This document shows positions 23,101 to 32,680 of a stretch of DNA of 64,000 bases, piece by piece. The stretch is from NCBI RefSeq assembly GCF_000210295.1, contig NC_026740.1:1681691-1745690 (forward strand), given 5' to 3'. A program made the position numbers and the translations under genes. The notes below the pieces were generated by a model that saw nothing but the letters and a program-made list of their open reading frames with translations, did not search any database and had not been told where the DNA came from. The number at the start of each line of letters is the position of its first letter. Positions within the stretch are counted from its first letter, which is position 1. Source of the stretch: Trypanosoma brucei gambiense DAL972. Lineage: Eukaryota > Euglenozoa > Kinetoplastea > Trypanosomatida > Trypanosomatidae.

Positions 23101-23783
23101 GCAGATGCTTCCGTCGAGCTTTTCAGAGCGAATGTGCCACAAAGCCCATAGCCCATCCTAGCCATCGCCTGAACCACAAGTTGGTACTCAGTGTCACCGA
23201 ATGATACGCCTTTTAAATACATAAATCCCAGACGCCGTACACGCAGATGGGCAAGGGCATAACGCAGGAGGGCTAATGTCTCAGCGAGTGGATCCACCGA
23301 GATAAAGTACAAGTTGGGCCGCCACCCTCTAACCGCACCAGAGCCTGTGTACGGAGCGAAACCGATAACCTCATTTTTCGTCAGTAAATCGAGTGATTCC
23401 AAAACAGTTTTGTCACCAAGGGGTCCCAACACAACAAGAATCTTCTTCAGGTCACTGAATCCTTTTAATTTTTGTTCTAATGCTTCATTGACATTTTGCT
23501 CGGAAGTGGCAGGCGCAGAGAAACTAACAGTCACTCCCGGCTCGGTTATATTCTCACGAGCGTGAAATGAAGCAAGCACACCGGTATTAAGAGCCTTTAC
23601 GGTGCCGTTGGATACAACACTTTTATGTAGAAGCGAAAACACCTCCACATTTATTTCTTCTTCAGCATTATCGCACAACACCATGGGTGCTTGCATAACC
23701 TGCAGTATCACCGCAAGCAGAAACAGTTGCGCCACAGTGCCACACGGAACGCCACGATGTCCCCAAACTGCTCTGTGAGGCAT
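20184..23783 (-). CDS. GRESAG4: Receptor-type adenylate cyclase, copy 4 (1199 aa, truncated tail)
   Basis: Cyclase with complete leader, ectodomain, membrane span and catalytic domain; all metal and substrate residues match copy 2. The frame ends at residue 1199, about 68 residues early, after a 1-nt deletion relative to copy 3; the missing part is cytoplasmic tail, so activity need not be lost. The ectodomain is mosaic: residues 37-50 follow copy 3 (CDNAEEEI), the next segment follows copy 1 (SLLHKSVV), residues about 230-305 follow copies 1 and 2, and the segment near 600 follows copy 1 (RFYQEPQ). It is the first gene of the array in the direction of transcription, and its 5' flank diverges from the others 300 bp upstream of the ATG. 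Confidence 0.92.
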   Translation of the reverse strand: MPHRAVWGHRGVPCGTVAQLFLLAVILQVMQAPMVLCDNAEEEINVEVFSLLHKSVVSNGTVKALNTGVLASFHARENITEPGVTVSFSAPATSEQNVNEALEQKLKGFSDLKKILVVLGPLGDKTVLESLDLLTKNEVIGFAPYTGSGAVRGWRPNLYFISVDPLAETLALLRYALAHLRVRRLGFMYLKGVSFGDTEYQLVVQAMARMGYGLCGTFALKSSTEASASSEGFQREWDQFAATNPQAVILYVYPVDDGKKALLKFLEDKRTSGACILSPFALQYFVVETLNATYGRGGGYSHGEVITTGTNPLAKDNEYQAIQRFQKEMKAYLDSHSGASPYSRSDRHLTDDDDGELMVYGWIIGEMLSRALSSREWLKNRSTFKKSLYNQRRYVIDDLVYGDYGGDCPDNVAALGASCQCNQGGKAVYMKRLVEGFRLESVKSGFMALGTSRCDTDGSRLHAPLAAVATFMDNSQLSLNAAEEWHGGASLLVGTGDLGDYDRFFLHRINTSSGTIWKRLKREEEEKLVTVVMGVTDEALLSTSTFVVVDPVLLVPRLRTPNKRVIYLSATLEQQLFVIAKYLGEKGSIGVHSVISSSESNRIEKVVNMSLSRFYQEPQSLVMLNGTVSVTGYLPREGDVFVIGLKQDDVEVIAKHLSANPKLFVYVPFTEVALYYQTFVRVFRDKGPGSSSSNRLLFATNLPHWADGNPSSDTVKKFHNAMKDKSKWTPLSLMGFAAGNLLRTVLPQLKKVDADTLSNLFFSETYLRADDMRYGPYGTEGCGKVEVGLWNDCVTNYGATGIAVWSMARALDPSVPPIAEPISQLLQYEDRDAGRLTGARLIGVCVGAVLFFLLLVVVIVVVLCRYFADARDNANAPKEPTDPVTLIFTDIESSTAQWAAHPEMMPDAVATHHRLIRALIMHYRCYEVKTVGDSFMIACRSPSAAVRLACDLQHNFLHHNWGTAALDESYREFELQRAEEEEGYTPPTAHLDREVYGRLWRGLRVRVGIHTGLCDIRYDEVTKGYDYYGRTANMAARTESVANGGQVLMTRATYMSLSVVEREQFDVTALGPVTLRGVPNPVEMYQLNPIPGRTFAALRLDRDNPGLDDEVSSPSLSEVSSLCAGLTDSARQVAISLNSLLGVFAPAQRQNLLLPLCERWRVSLLRKNSGWSEAYCREVVYRIAVKVGRVADIRGDITP

Positions 23784-23815
23784 ACCACGCGAGCTTAAGC
23801 CGCAGACGCAGATAC

Positions 23816-23859
23816 CTTAGTTAACAAGGGAGTAAAATAAAATTGGGAGGAAAAACAAT
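23816..23859 (-). promoter_or_regulatory. Predicted polypyrimidine tract and spliced-leader acceptor, cyclase copy 4
   Basis: Same tract and AG (23817-23816) as in the other copies. It lies on the array side of the break at 24084, so the processing signal is part of the duplicated unit. Inferred. Confidence 0.5.
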
Positions 23860-24083
23860 TAAAGGCTACTTTGTTCCACAGTGTTCGAGCAACAGCAATG
23901 CACACGAAAGCAAAAGGAAGGGAGGATAGCATGGCACCAGTATGGAGTATGCCAAATGAAGAGATACACGCCAACTTAGAAAATAGTAGGATACATGGCA
24001 TGGTATAGTCGGAGTCAAGGGGAAAGCACAGCACGACACAGACTCGACGCCACACGTCACTCAGCTTGCTAGCACCCTTACAC

Positions 24084-25515
24084 GTGATTATCTTCAACAT
24101 TGTGAGTGTTATGTGACTTTTTGGGATCGGAGAAGTGAGGAAATTATAATTCAACTGCTTTCGATGTGGATGAACGGATGAAAGACGTAATTAAATTATT
24201 ATATGCCTTTACATTTTTGTAATTGCATGCCGCTTTATGTTAATTATTGTAATTTTCATACACAGAGGCGAAGAAGTATGTATGTCTTTGTAACTTTTTC
24301 TTAAACAAACAGTTGTAGCAGAGTTTGATTTTGTTAACGTTTACTTCCATTTTCATGGTGCCCGTACCCGTTATTCCGCCGTTTTTCAAACTGCGAGATG
24401 AAACATGTTTCTTTGACCGTCAGCGCCCGCTCCACATTGTAGTTAGTGTAATTTTATGCACCAACTCAACGTCGCTACTTCATTTATCATTAAATCATTT
24501 GGGGGTGCCCGCTGAGCCGGTGTACAACCACCGGGCTATTGATTTTTGTGTTGTTGTTAAGTCCTTTACCTCGTGAGAAACGTGCGATCCCGGTGAGGCC
24601 TGCACTTCACACTTTTTTTTTTTTGGAGCGTCCACAACGATGGTAGAATTTTTTTTTCTAATAGTTACCACCATTTCCCAAATAGCCGTCTGGTAATAGG
24701 CGTAGTGAAGCAAAACTTTCGTTAGTCTCTCGCTACTTTACTCCTACGTCACTGGATTCTGTCCCTCCATGTGGTGAAGCTGACACGGTATGCATCATCC
24801 ACGCAGCACGTGTGCTCTGTTATCGGTGTTACCTTATTATTGTCTTTCTTACTCCCCCATTTCTACCATGTTTTATCAACCCAATAAACTGCACAGTTGT
24901 AACTTTAGACCTCCCTCCCATCCACCGACGGAAACAACGTGAGCACGGTAGTTTGGCCCTACTGGTGCCGGTGCCGGTGCCCCAAATGGTTTTCGCTTCC
25001 TTTCACGTTACGCGGCAGGTGGTGAGAATTATTGTAGTTGGAGTGGCGAAAAGAATAGGGACACTGATGTGCAACATTGCCTCACATACGCCACCACCTC
25101 ACCACACACAACACAGAGAAAGGGTTAAAAGAAAACAAAAGATACAAGGCTGCGTCAGCTGCTAGCGCCTTCGACGCTGAAACCAAGTCCTTCTTTGGCG
25201 GTGTCGTAACTACAAAACTAAGCGAATTCAGAAATAAAGAGGGAGAGAGAGATAAAATAAATACCTCAGTTGACGCGGGCGAATTGGCATATCGGTTGAC
25301 TCCCGATCTCTAATGTGTCCCAAGCAGTGAAAGAGAGGAAATAAATCAACAAGTTACTCTGTATAAACAGGGAGGGAACAAGAAAGTTTGTAAGTGGATG
25401 GTGTCTTTGTTGTAGATTCCTCTCCTCTCTTTCTCCTACTTATACCACCTATTCCCCTTCAACAGGTACTCACTTATTACCTCTTAAGCTACCGTATTAA
25501 GACCCCCTTCGAAGC
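24084..25515. other. Unique spacer between cyclase array and eIF3a
   Basis: The match to the other cyclase 5' flanks stops at 24084, exactly where the retroposon remnant begins in the other copies. The rest is single-copy, AT-rich sequence that should hold the eIF3a 3' UTR. Open frames on both strands are short and unlike proteins. A small imperfect inverted repeat lies at 24515-24537. Confidence 0.7.
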
Positions 25516-27804
25516 CTACTTCCCTTGTAGGCGCTCTTTCTCCATTTCCAGAAGCATTTGTTGTTCATCACGCTTAGATACTTTACCTTTCGTAGGCATT
25601 TGCTGCTGAAAGGAAGCTGCCTCCTTCAAGAACTTCCTGAGTAGCTGATTATCCTGCTGTCGCTTCTCGAATTCATTGCGATGCTGGGCAAGAAAGTTCT
25701 CCCGCGCGGCAGCCCGCTCCGCCTTGTGCTTATCCGCCTCCTCTTCTTCGATGGTCCTCCGCCTGGGGATCTCCAGTTCTCGGCACGCCCGTTCAAAGTG
25801 ATTCATCCTAGTCACGTCCGCAGCCTTTTCCTGTGTGGTGATCTTTAGGTGGTCAGCCAAAAGCTTCGTTACCTCCTGCACGAAATCGTTAGAATTCTTC
25901 TGAGCGATAATATCCTTGATGAGGAACCCCTTGTACTTCTCGCGAAGACGGCGCAGCAGCAACTTCCGCCTCTCTTGATTAACGTATTCGTTGTACTTTG
26001 CAATGCCCTGCGATTCCTTAGCGAGGTCAGCTGCCTCTTTCTTTTTCTTTTCGTTCTCTATACGTTCGGCCCTCTCCTTAGAGCGTTTCTCCCTCTCCCT
26101 TAATTTGGCGTCCTTCCTACGCTGCTCGGCAGCTTCCTCGCAACTCTGCTGCTGGTTGTAAAGATTTCTGGTACGTTCGTGGACGAGGCGGAGATGATCA
26201 GGTTTAATGTCCAGCTTCCGGCGTGACGCAGCTGGTTGGAGTTGCACATGTTGGGCCAAAGTGTCAAACGCCTCGAGTACCTTTATTTTCGTGGCGTTGC
26301 TGAAGGTAATAGAATTTGTTTTGTGATCAATCTCTACAGTGATTCCCGACTCGTGTAAAATGTACGGTTCAATTTCGTTCACGTAGGCACCCTCTGATTG
26401 CTCACTCTCCCATATCCGAAGCGACGACGCCTCCACCCGCGTCACCTTCGTGGCCATGTACTCCAAAAAGCGCTTCATCACTACCTTGCGAAGCGGCTGT
26501 TGATACTTCTCAAGGCTTTGGTCCTTCTGGACAACCTGCGATACTTGTGCAATGGCCCTGCTGGAAGCCTCACCATCAAATACCTCATTTCGCAGTAGCT
26601 CCACAACGGCAACTACACCCTTAGGGGCGGCCTGAAGCAGCTGCATTTGTTGCATACGCTGCACTAAGAAGTTCCGCGACGGAGCCTCTTTGAGGTCAAG
26701 TAACTTTGCAATTTGCTCATTCTTCTGAAAAAAAGAGTCAGAACCGCGGGCAAAACTCTCTCTTCCTTTGATGTTCGGAACACAGAGAGTAGCGAGGACC
26801 GCCCTCGACAACAGCGACTCCTTACGCTCATCATCAGCTAGAAATGCGGCAGAGAGTAAGCAGTGAGCATGGAATGAGTAGCAGGAGCACTCCCAGAAGA
26901 GTGTAGCCATCACAAGATAAGCGTCACTCTGACTTTTCCGGAAATCCTCATGTTGCTTTGTTTTGGCCAGCACCTTCGTGAAGCACTCTAGGGTTCTCCA
27001 CGCTCCCTGCCAATTGCTCACAGCAATCAACGCTTCGAGGAGTTGGCAAAATACACTCACGGTTTTCTGTGCTGCGGTCACGTCTTTGTGGAAGCTCTCG
27101 CGGTCAATCTTTAGGGCATCGGCTGCCCTGGTCGAGTACGCCTTGTTTGTTTTTGGCCGTATAGGGTATAACAGAAACCTCAAGAAGAAACGCACGAAGC
27201 TGTCCGCCACATGGCCGATGGCTGCCCTGAACTTGTACGTCCTGCAGAGTTCAATCAACTTCTCTGTGGTTTCAAGGTAAATGGGGAGAAGCTTCCCGGA
27301 GTGCCCAATCACATTGAAGGTCAACATTTCTCTAGCAACCTCTCCCACAATTTTCTCCGCCGGAACGAGGTACAAATCCTTTACCCGCTGATCGATGGAA
27401 ATGCCAGAGAGGGAGGAAAGTATTAAGTCGCACTCACTGCGCTTAGCTTTAGTTTCATCAACCTTATCATAGGCCCATTTGCACCGCTTATCGAGGTGAT
27501 CCAATGTCGTGTTAACGATATGTCGTGTGCCATCTTCAAGGTGCTGATTGCCGCTTACTTTCCTGTTATTCCAGCGGAAGGCGGGGAACAGGAGATCAAC
27601 CTTCACACCGTGCACTTGACTGAGACACAACTCAATGAGGAGACTCACAGCCTCTTTATACATAGGACCATAACGCACCTTGTTATCCGACAGGGAATGC
27701 AAAGCATCAATAGCATCCAGAAACTTTTTCTCCTTCTTGAGCTCCAGGGCCTTATTGAGGCAACCACGCGCCTTGTCATCCGAGTTTACTTCCGCTTGCA
27801 ACAT
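25516..27804 (-). CDS. EIF3A: Eukaryotic translation initiation factor 3 subunit A (762 aa)
   Basis: Core scaffold subunit of eIF3, which binds the 40S subunit and organises mRNA recruitment. An all-helical N-terminal half (about 10-300) leads into a PCI region: helical repeats at about 295-345, and a winged-helix part at about 430-505 with LEKYQQPLRKVVMKRFL and a GITVEIDHKTNSITFSN strand pattern. A long, charged helix rich in Glu, Arg and Lys follows (about 545-690), as in the spectrin-like part of eIF3a. It is far shorter than animal eIF3a (over 1300 aa) because it lacks the C-terminal repeat region. The start is the first ATG of the frame and fits the family N-terminus. Confidence 0.93.
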   Translation of the reverse strand: MLQAEVNSDDKARGCLNKALELKKEKKFLDAIDALHSLSDNKVRYGPMYKEAVSLLIELCLSQVHGVKVDLLFPAFRWNNRKVSGNQHLEDGTRHIVNTTLDHLDKRCKWAYDKVDETKAKRSECDLILSSLSGISIDQRVKDLYLVPAEKIVGEVAREMLTFNVIGHSGKLLPIYLETTEKLIELCRTYKFRAAIGHVADSFVRFFLRFLLYPIRPKTNKAYSTRAADALKIDRESFHKDVTAAQKTVSVFCQLLEALIAVSNWQGAWRTLECFTKVLAKTKQHEDFRKSQSDAYLVMATLFWECSCYSFHAHCLLSAAFLADDERKESLLSRAVLATLCVPNIKGRESFARGSDSFFQKNEQIAKLLDLKEAPSRNFLVQRMQQMQLLQAAPKGVVAVVELLRNEVFDGEASSRAIAQVSQVVQKDQSLEKYQQPLRKVVMKRFLEYMATKVTRVEASSLRIWESEQSEGAYVNEIEPYILHESGITVEIDHKTNSITFSNATKIKVLEAFDTLAQHVQLQPAASRRKLDIKPDHLRLVHERTRNLYNQQQSCEEAAEQRRKDAKLREREKRSKERAERIENEKKKKEAADLAKESQGIAKYNEYVNQERRKLLLRRLREKYKGFLIKDIIAQKNSNDFVQEVTKLLADHLKITTQEKAADVTRMNHFERACRELEIPRRRTIEEEEADKHKAERAAARENFLAQHRNEFEKRQQDNQLLRKFLKEAASFQQQMPTKGKVSKRDEQQMLLEMEKERLQGK

Positions 27805-28266
27805 CCTTCCTTTCTCGTTTGTTCTTTTATTATTATTATTATTTTTTTTTTCTGTTGTTATTGTTGTTGGCTAACGGTTATATTTCCTCCTTTTTTTTTC
27901 TTCTTTTCTACTTCGTTATTTGCCACCTGTACTTCTTACTTAATCCTTTCCTTCTCCTCACTCCAGTCACCCAAAACAAAAGTGTACCACGCACCGTTAC
28001 TCGTCCCCTTTTATATTACTGTTAATATTTTTGACTGTTATTAGTGGTGCAACCTTTTTGTTGCTATTACTACACCTTATCCAATAAACAACAATCCGTA
28101 ACGAAGTGAACGATCCTCCCACCTGAAAAGGAAAGGCCGCGGGCAACGAAGCAAAATAGGCAGCCGATATTGAAAAGGTGAGATAGCGTATGACGGTCCA
28201 AAAAAAAAAAAAGTAATGAGGAAGTAAAGCAAGTGAAACAGCATGGTTAAAATAAATATAAAAAAA

Positions 28267-28297
<31 letters not shown>

Positions 28298-28563
28298 GTG
28301 AGCGAACATACCCAATAATTTTCTTCCCCTTTTCTTCTTGTTTAGGTTTGCTTCCTCATTACTTTTAAAGGAATAGGAATATCATCAAAACAAGGTAAAA
28401 GAAGAACTGCAGGATAACAGACATGCCTATTACACCGTGTCATGTTCTTCCCTCCACACTTCCCTCCACTCACGCTTTCGCACATGCCCCAACGCTTGTC
28501 TATTATATCCGACGTTGCTGTTGTTGTTGTTGTTGTTGTTGTTGTTGCTCTTACTTGTGCCTT

Positions 28564-28602
<39 letters not shown>

Positions 28603-28731
28603 GTACGTGTGTGTATCAATGAGAGGGAGAGGGAGATAAAAGCCATTGCTCTGCATTGCATTTGCAACTGCGTGTCTGCGTGCTTACGCTCCGCTTGATT
28701 TCTCAATGCCCCCAACTTTCGATTTCATTCG
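27805..28731. other. Spacer upstream of eIF3a with microsatellites and predicted splice acceptor
   Basis: On the minus strand, pyrimidine tracts at 28200-28245 and 28126-28136 lead to an AG at 28124-28123. This would give eIF3a a 5' UTR of about 318 nt. The region also holds a TTG/TGT triplet run (28514-28547) and a long AT dinucleotide run (28567-28601). No coding potential beyond low-complexity frames. Confidence 0.6.
28567..28601. repeat. AT dinucleotide microsatellite
   Basis: About 17 uninterrupted AT units, 20 bp after a (GTT)n run at 28514-28547. Both are likely length-variable markers. Confidence 0.95.
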
Positions 28732-28947
28732 TCAACAACACGACGAGCCTCGACGGTTGTATTCGGTCAACACGACAGAGGCACTCGCCTCACGCGCTAA
28801 AACATGTATGGATGCCTGCAGCTCTGCAGCTCCCAACATGACATCAGTTGTGTCCTCGGCACCACTTGACTCCATTAGTGAAACTGCCCTTCTCATTGCC
28901 TCAACGACATTATCTAAACCTTTTAGTGCATCACCTACATCCGGCAT
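28732..28947 (-). CDS. Possible small helical protein (71 aa), not recognised
   Basis: A short minus-strand frame in the otherwise low-complexity spacer upstream of eIF3a. Its composition is unlike the junk frames around it: balanced, acidic, no homopolymer runs, with heptad-like spacing (DALKGLDNVVEAMRRAVSL, then AAELQASIHVLAREA) suggesting two amphipathic helices. No signal peptide or membrane span. It ends in two cysteines. It is on the coding strand of the cluster. I cannot assign a family; small coiled-coil subunits of larger complexes look like this. Could still be chance. Confidence 0.55.
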   Translation of the reverse strand: MPDVGDALKGLDNVVEAMRRAVSLMESSGAEDTTDVMLGAAELQASIHVLAREASASVVLTEYNRRGSSCC

Positions 28948-30118
28948 TTCTATAAATAAAAATAAAATGATGGAGAGACGAAAACGAACGACGGCAGAAG
29001 CTGCCTCACTACGAAATCAACAGCAACCGCAATTCATACAAACGTGTTGGTAGTGGTGGTGTGGGTGTGGGTGTGTGTGTGCTTCTGTGTGCGCATAAAA
29101 TAGTTAACTTAATCTTCTCTCCTCCAGCTGTTTGTATGACACAACACGCTGGTGGAGAGAACCAAAGAGCACTAAAATAAAGATAATCAAAACAACAATA
29201 ATGATGATAATAATAATGATAATGATAATTTTAAAAAAAGATATGGGTAGTAATTAAAATAGGTTCTCACTTACTCTTCTCCACCCTTCTTTTCTTTTTC
29301 CCCCGCCCCGCCCCTTTCATCTCCTTTGCCTACTTTTCCCAAACCTTCCACATCTCTTCAGCGCGCAGAGGGGGCGCAAGCCGTAATCGCAAGAGAGGAA
29401 GAATCCGAAATTAATTCGCTCAAATGAAATAGACAACGTAGACAGAAGAATTTGGAAAACGAAAAAAAAAAGAAAGAAGGATAAATATCAGTTGAAACTG
29501 CATGCAGTTCATCACTTGAACAGAAAAGGATACACAAAAGAAACAATATACAAAACGCACAGGACAACAGAATGGTAATAATAATAATTATATTATTATT
29601 ATTATATCAAGCGAAACAAAAAATGTAGCGACAATGGCATTGAGCAGTCACTAAAAAGGGCCGCGAGCAGGACGAAATATCACAAAGGGATGGAAAAGTG
29701 ATAATCTTTTGGGGATGAGCCGGTAGAAATACGAACAAAATAAACGAACAAATGTAAGAGGTCCGACCAAAAAATTGTGATGTGTGGGTTTTAGAAGAAG
29801 GGGGGAAAGTAGTCAAATAGTGTTACCAGGAGTTCCCACTGATTAAACAATGCAAAGAGAATACAAACACAAATGCAAAGGGACGGTCACACGCGCGCGC
29901 ATGCATGTGCGTTCCCTTGCCCTAACAGTGTACAGGGAAAGGGGTTAGAAAAACTTCACCCCTCAAGTAACGAGCCGTTTGTCTTCTCCCCTGAGTCCAT
30001 ACACACATACAGGAGAGAAATCCACGCGGCCGTCAAGATAACTTTCGAAAAAAGGGAAAGGAAAGGAAAGGAAAGAAACAGCTGTTCATGCTGTAGCGCA
30101 CAGTAATGTTACTCGCTC
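28948..30118. other. Spacer with no recognisable gene
   Basis: AT-rich, with TAA/TTA triplet runs near 29190-29230 and 29570-29606. Minus-strand frames at 29358-29567 and 29607-29816 are Phe/Ser-rich translations of A-rich tracts. Probable UTR sequence of the neighbours. Confidence 0.6.
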
Positions 30119-30655
30119 TTATTCCTCCTCCACCTCAAGCTCTGCAGCTCCATCCTGCCGCCCACCCACCGCTCCCACTGCGAATGCCAACTCGTACTCG
30201 AGCGGCACATTCTCCATTAAAATAAGTTCTTCCACCACAAGTTGTTCCATGGTTGGTTGGTGCCTCATCTCTACAACTCGCTCCACCAGGTGGCCGCGCT
30301 CCACACATCCCACGCAACTGACCTGCCGGTCCCGCAACATGTTCTTCAATTGGCCAACACTCATGGAGTAAATATCCTCCAATTCTTTTCCCGTCTCCCC
30401 GCCGCTGTAGAAAGAGTACGGAGGGCGGGAAATATTGTGCCAACCGTCCTTCAACACGCCACTACGCCGCAAAAGGAATATTTGCTCCTTGGAATATTCA
30501 TGAAACGTAGATGCCAACACGCCGCCCAAAAGGGACAGCAGCAGTGCCATGAAAAGCATCAATGTGAATGCCCCCTTGGATTGATGCACGGATCTCATCG
30601 GCGCCGAAGTGCGGGCTCCACAACTTCCCTTAACTTTGGTGACACGAAGTAGCAA
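30119..30655 (-). CDS. ER-type protein with ARMET/MANF-like SAP domain (178 aa)
   Basis: A hydrophobic segment at about residues 29-49 follows a basic N-terminus. If translation begins at Met20 (30598) it becomes a clean signal peptide ending near AST-FHEY; from Met1 it could be a signal anchor. The SAP-like helix pair is at about 94-130 (MSVGQLKNMLRDRQVSCVGC, then HLVERVVE) and contains a CxxC at 114-117, as in the C-terminal domain of MANF/ARMET proteins, which act in ER protein homeostasis. The MANF N-terminal saposin-like domain is missing. The C-terminus is acidic and lacks a KDEL-type signal. Family assignment is by motif; function inferred. Confidence 0.7.
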   Translation of the reverse strand: MLLRVTKVKGSCGARTSAPMRSVHQSKGAFTLMLFMALLLSLLGGVLASTFHEYSKEQIFLLRRSGVLKDGWHNISRPPYSFYSGGETGKELEDIYSMSVGQLKNMLRDRQVSCVGCVERGHLVERVVEMRHQPTMEQLVVEELILMENVPLEYELAFAVGAVGGRQDGAAELEVEEE

Positions 30656-31850
30656 TTATGAGCCAATCCGCCTCTTCCTCCTCGGTATTATTTCCCTTTC
30701 CCTCTCTGTTTAGTCTTTTCACTCTATTTTATTTTATTTTTATTTTTTACTTAGCACCACTTTTTTGCTTTTGATGTGCAGCTTTCGCTTCACACGTTTC
30801 TTATATGTCGCCTCTCAGAACTGTTTGTGACCAACCGCCACTAGTTTTCTTAACCTCACTCGCGTTATTGCGCCCTGCAATTGCAGCAGCGAACAAAAAA
30901 AAAAAAAGCAAAGAACAAACACAAATAAAAGAACAGAACAGAACAGAAGAAAATAATGAAGAGAAGTGAACCACTGGATATTGCTCATGTACAGGACGTA
31001 GAAAGCACATTACATAACGCACACAAAAGAATATGCAGACAGAAAATAATTTCAACACTGCTCAAGGTTGCGAACAAAAAGAAAAAAATAGGAAGAAGAA
31101 GGTGGAAATTTAATGAAGAAAGGGACAACAAATAGACAAATAAACGGTGCCATATCCTGCATCCGTAACCACAAGAGTGAACCTTCCTTCAGGTGACAAA
31201 TAAAAAAAGGCCAATGGCCCGTCAAACGACCCCACCGACACAAGATACACAAAAAACAAGTAAATAGCGATAATGATAGTGAGAAAAAAATAAATTAAAC
31301 AAAACAGTAGCAGCACTTCTTCAACAAAACTGGTCCGTTCACTCACAAAAACGTGCAACACGATAAACAACAGAAGCAGCTGACAAGCGATCGAACATGA
31401 AAAAGAACAAACTCATATATTCCCTCCACTTACATAGATTGAAACACAGAGATAGAGAACTTTCTTCGGAAACTGCGAAGAATCTTCAACAAGGCCCTCG
31501 CACGTGTTACTCGTTTTTTATTACCACACCTCAAAATAATCATGATAATACTGACATTTTACTCTACGCGCACCTTCTTTTCTTTTCGCTGTTCACAAAC
31601 TCAACGTTTTCGGAAACAGAAAAGAAAACATAATAATAATAATATTAAAGGATGATTATGCTTTCACAACCTATAAGAAAAACAATGTATTCACCCCCAA
31701 GTTTCAATGCTTTTTCTTTAGCTCCTCCTTCTTCACACCGTGGCCTCCTTCGGAACAAAAAACAATAATGCTGCAAAGACCAAATCATCCCCTCACTTCA
31801 CATATACACGACAGCGTCTCTCACATGCTCAAGCACCAGTGATAAACCAA
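30656..31850. other. Spacer left of the TMEM8-like triplet, no gene seen
   Basis: AT-rich, with A-runs on the plus strand (for example 30894-30907). Short frames are Phe/Cys/Leu-rich translations of such tracts. Probably the 3' UTR of the first TMEM8-like gene and the 5' region of the SAP-domain gene. Confidence 0.55.
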
Positions 31851-32035
31851 GCGTTACAAGCGGTAATGTTGAGTGAATGGAACGGGACATTACGATATGG
31901 CTTAATGACAGCACAAAACGCCATAATAATGCACGCTTGTGCGAGTAGACAAGCCAATTCTGCAACTCAAACATATACCTCTATCAGGTATCACAAGCAA
32001 TATTTCCAAAGGGAAAATAAGGAAACCATTACTCA

Positions 32036-32680
32036 TTACACATGAATGCTCTTTCCCATTACACCTGTTACTCCTGGCACCTTAAGTAGCGTCCACATCA
32101 AATATGATGCGATTCCACAGAAGAAGTGCCACAGGCTGTGATACATCCTGAAGTGATCCCTCTTGTCATCAAGGCCCTTTATGAAGAAAATAACGGCAAC
32201 GGCCATGATGAGGATAAACCCAACTAATCGCCCAATTTCGAGTGCCGGGATCCGCCGGCGGTACACATACACCCCAATGGGTATTGAAAACGATACAGCA
32301 GCGGGAAATACCGAATTTACCGCCTCCCATGGGCCTCTAGTTTGAAATATAAGGCATAACATCATTAATGAATATTTCGTAAATCGTTCCACAAATGGGT
32401 CATGGAGCGCACACATATATACACTCCACGCACCAAGGAGGGAAATGACAAGAATATTATCCACACGATGCCACGCAAGACTGCTCATGAAAAACTTAGC
32501 ATCAAATGCTTCACAAATGTGATACATGAGGGATGCTGTAAGGCCGAAGACACCCAAGACAGATTCATATGCATAGCGTTTTCTCAGAAAATGATAGACA
32601 GTCGGCACCAACGTGGCATGGCTCACCACAGAGAGGACACATACAAGCCAAGAGGCAAATGGCTCCAGTTCCACCTCCAT
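32036..32680 (-). CDS. TMEM8/DUF3522-like seven-pass membrane protein, copy A (214 aa)
   Basis: A multi-pass membrane protein with about seven hydrophobic segments. The signature residues of the CREST superfamily (alkaline ceramidases, PAQR receptors, Per1, SID-1, TMEM8), which form a metal-dependent hydrolase-like site, are in place: S50 and H54 (TASLMYH), D74 (WHRVDN), H181 and H185 (YHSLWH). The domain order fits the TMEM8/DUF3522 branch. Substrate unknown; a lipid amide or ester bond is the usual guess for the superfamily. First of three tandem paralogues; it shares its N-terminal MEVELEPFASWLVC with copy C. The start is the first ATG and is supported by that match. Confidence 0.8.
   Translation of the reverse strand: MEVELEPFASWLVCVLSVVSHATLVPTVYHFLRKRYAYESVLGVFGLTASLMYHICEAFDAKFFMSSLAWHRVDNILVISLLGAWSVYMCALHDPFVERFTKYSLMMLCLIFQTRGPWEAVNSVFPAAVSFSIPIGVYVYRRRIPALEIGRLVGFILIMAVAVIFFIKGLDDKRDHFRMYHSLWHFFCGIASYLMWTLLKVPGVTGVMGKSIHV

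Noticed and set aside
24505..24605. Region with an inverted repeat and a CGATCCCGG stretch that briefly looks like a tRNA T-arm
   Set aside because: No acceptor stem, anticodon arm or second box can be built around it.
28646..29053. 135-codon plus-strand frame overlapping the 71-aa candidate
   Set aside because: Antisense to the cluster and without protein-like features beyond the overlap with the minus-strand frame.
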